Shown: one piece after another, positions 39,247 through 40,049 of the stretch
How the letters are laid out: the number at the start of each line of letters is the position of its first letter
Numbering within the stretch: position 1 is the first letter of the stretch
Assembly (NCBI RefSeq): GCF_000372725.1
Contig: NW_005200881.1
Coordinates: 1,015,525 to 1,055,573 of the forward strand
Length of the DNA stretch: 40,049 nucleotides
Reading direction: 5' to 3'
From: Emiliania huxleyi CCMP1516
Lineage: Eukaryota; Haptophyta; Isochrysidales; Noelaerhabdaceae
Notes under the pieces: model-generated
Told to the model about the DNA's origin: nothing
What the model saw: the letters and a program-made list of their open reading frames with translations, nothing else
Databases searched by the model: none
Program-made: the position numbers and the translations under genes

Positions 39247-40049
39247 TCTCGCGACGGGCCGCTTGTCACCGGGGCGCGGGGGCACTGCCGGCGGACTCGC
39301 CACTTTTTGAGAGGAACGCCGCGGTCGACAAAGGGCGAAGTCCAAAGAGGTGAGAGCGGGCCGGGTTCGTGGAGACCACGCCCTACCTCCCTGTGCGGCG
39401 GCGCAGCGCATGGTGCGGCGGGTGGCGGCGGCACGGCACGAGACATCGCAACTCTCTTATTCGAAACCGAACGGCACACACGGTGGGGTCTGCTCTGTCT
39501 ATCTCAGAAAAAAATGCTTTAAGGCAAAATACTCGGCACACTGCGACCCCCCCCCCCCCCCCTCCTCTTCGGACTAGACACGTGCACTACAAGTCTGGGG
39601 TTGGGTTGGTGGGCTCTGTCGGCTCGGGGCATGGTCGGCTGGTTGTGAGCGGCCGCACACTGCTCGGTACCCGCCCTGCACATTTAAAGTCATGCCCGAC
39701 CCCCCCCCCCCCCAGCAACAAAACTCTTGTGGGGGGGGGGGGGGCGGGACCCCCCCTTAATTGCGGGGGGGGGGTGCGGGGGGGGGCGGGGCCCCCCCCA
39801 CAGGGGGAAAACTCCGGGGGGGGGGGGGGCCCCCCACTGTCACCCCTGTCTGGTTTTACAAACCCCTGGACGCAATTTTTTTCCCCCGCTTGGCCCGCCC
39901 AACCCCCCCCAACGAGCTGCTTATAAAAAGGCTTGAGGGCCACACGCACGGTTCCCATCACCCCCGTGCCTCCCATTTCCGTCAACCCTCGCGGGCTTAC
40001 CTCACAATTTTGCCGGCCCACCGGGCTGCCCCCTCACCTGCGCGTTTTT
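39247..40049. other. intergenic, ending in a homopolymer-rich, doubtful stretch
   Basis: No gene is recognised. From about 39547 there are many runs of 8-15 C or G (39547-39562, 39702-39713, 39730-39860), with CCCCCC and GGGGGG alternating. Such runs are prone to sequencing and assembly error, especially near a contig end. Translation through them gives only Gly/Pro runs. Confidence 0.6.

Noticed and set aside
39547..39860. Alternating poly-C and poly-G blocks as G-quadruplex or telomere-like DNA
   Set aside because: Not a telomere repeat; more likely base-calling or assembly trouble near a contig end.

Overview
The window looks like nuclear DNA of a GC-rich unicellular eukaryotic alga. A haptophyte such as Emiliania, Chrysochromulina or Prymnesium is my best inference. 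The evidence is genes broken by short introns of about 60-180 nt, many of which only make sense with GC-AG rather than GT-AG ends; eukaryote-type families (SPX-RING, DHHC-type acyltransferase, GLTP, MYB, SAP); Pro-rich membrane proteins; and many microsatellite-linked short repeats. I see no bacterial operon structure, rRNA, tRNA or CRISPR.

Layout. 0.5-4.0 kb (minus): a zinc-independent NADPH reductase (PTGR/LTB4DH-like MDR) with a SAM-like tail, running straight into a phytanoyl-CoA dioxygenase (PhyH) that has no start codon of its own; the two may be one gene. 4.4-6.4 kb: an unclear ORF and a secreted FkbM-type methyltransferase (minus). 6.9-7.4 kb: a broken RAP-domain gene (plus). 7.8-9.6 kb: a membrane-anchored isochorismatase-family hydrolase (minus). 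9.7-10.5 kb: inverted-repeat arms around an Ala/Cys-rich ORF. 11.0-13.1 kb: a 711-aa intronless ParA-type ATPase fused to a PD-(D/E)XK-like nuclease domain (plus). 13.3-14.3 kb: an RCC1-repeat gene with a one-base gap (minus). 14.4-16.8 kb: a six-exon pyroglutamyl-peptidase/proline-iminopeptidase fusion (plus). 17.1-17.9 kb: a broken SAP-like ORF (minus). 18.0-18.8 kb: a DHYC palmitoyltransferase (minus).

19.2-20.0 kb: repeats and a coding relic. 20.0-22.4 kb: a CutA-like domain apparently fused to a class IV aminotransferase (plus). 22.7-23.1 kb: a Gly-rich membrane protein (minus). 23.6-24.5 kb: a 947-bp transposon with terminal inverted repeats and an 8-bp target duplication. 24.8-25.4 kb: a hypothetical gene. 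26.0-26.8 kb: an SPX-RING ubiquitin ligase (minus). 26.9-27.9 kb: a membrane protein (plus). 28.4-29.1 kb: a Pro-rich two-helix protein (minus). 29.7-30.8 kb: an aldo/keto reductase (plus). 31.2-32.8 kb: a membrane-anchored GLTP protein (minus). 34.0-35.1 kb: a mitochondrial-type enoyl-CoA hydratase (minus). 36.2-37.2 kb: a two-repeat MYB protein (plus). 37.2-38.4 kb: short repeats. 38.4-39.2 kb: a SAP/zinc-ribbon protein (plus). The final 0.5 kb is homopolymer-rich and probably poorly assembled.

The genes are unrelated housekeeping functions and do not form a pathway. The more unusual signals are the ParA-nuclease fusion, three enzyme-enzyme fusions, pervasive GC-AG introns with local duplications at intron edges, and a transposon that shares about 205 bp with the RCC1 locus. 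Exon joins were worked out by hand from reading frame, splice dinucleotides and family motifs; none was checked against transcripts.
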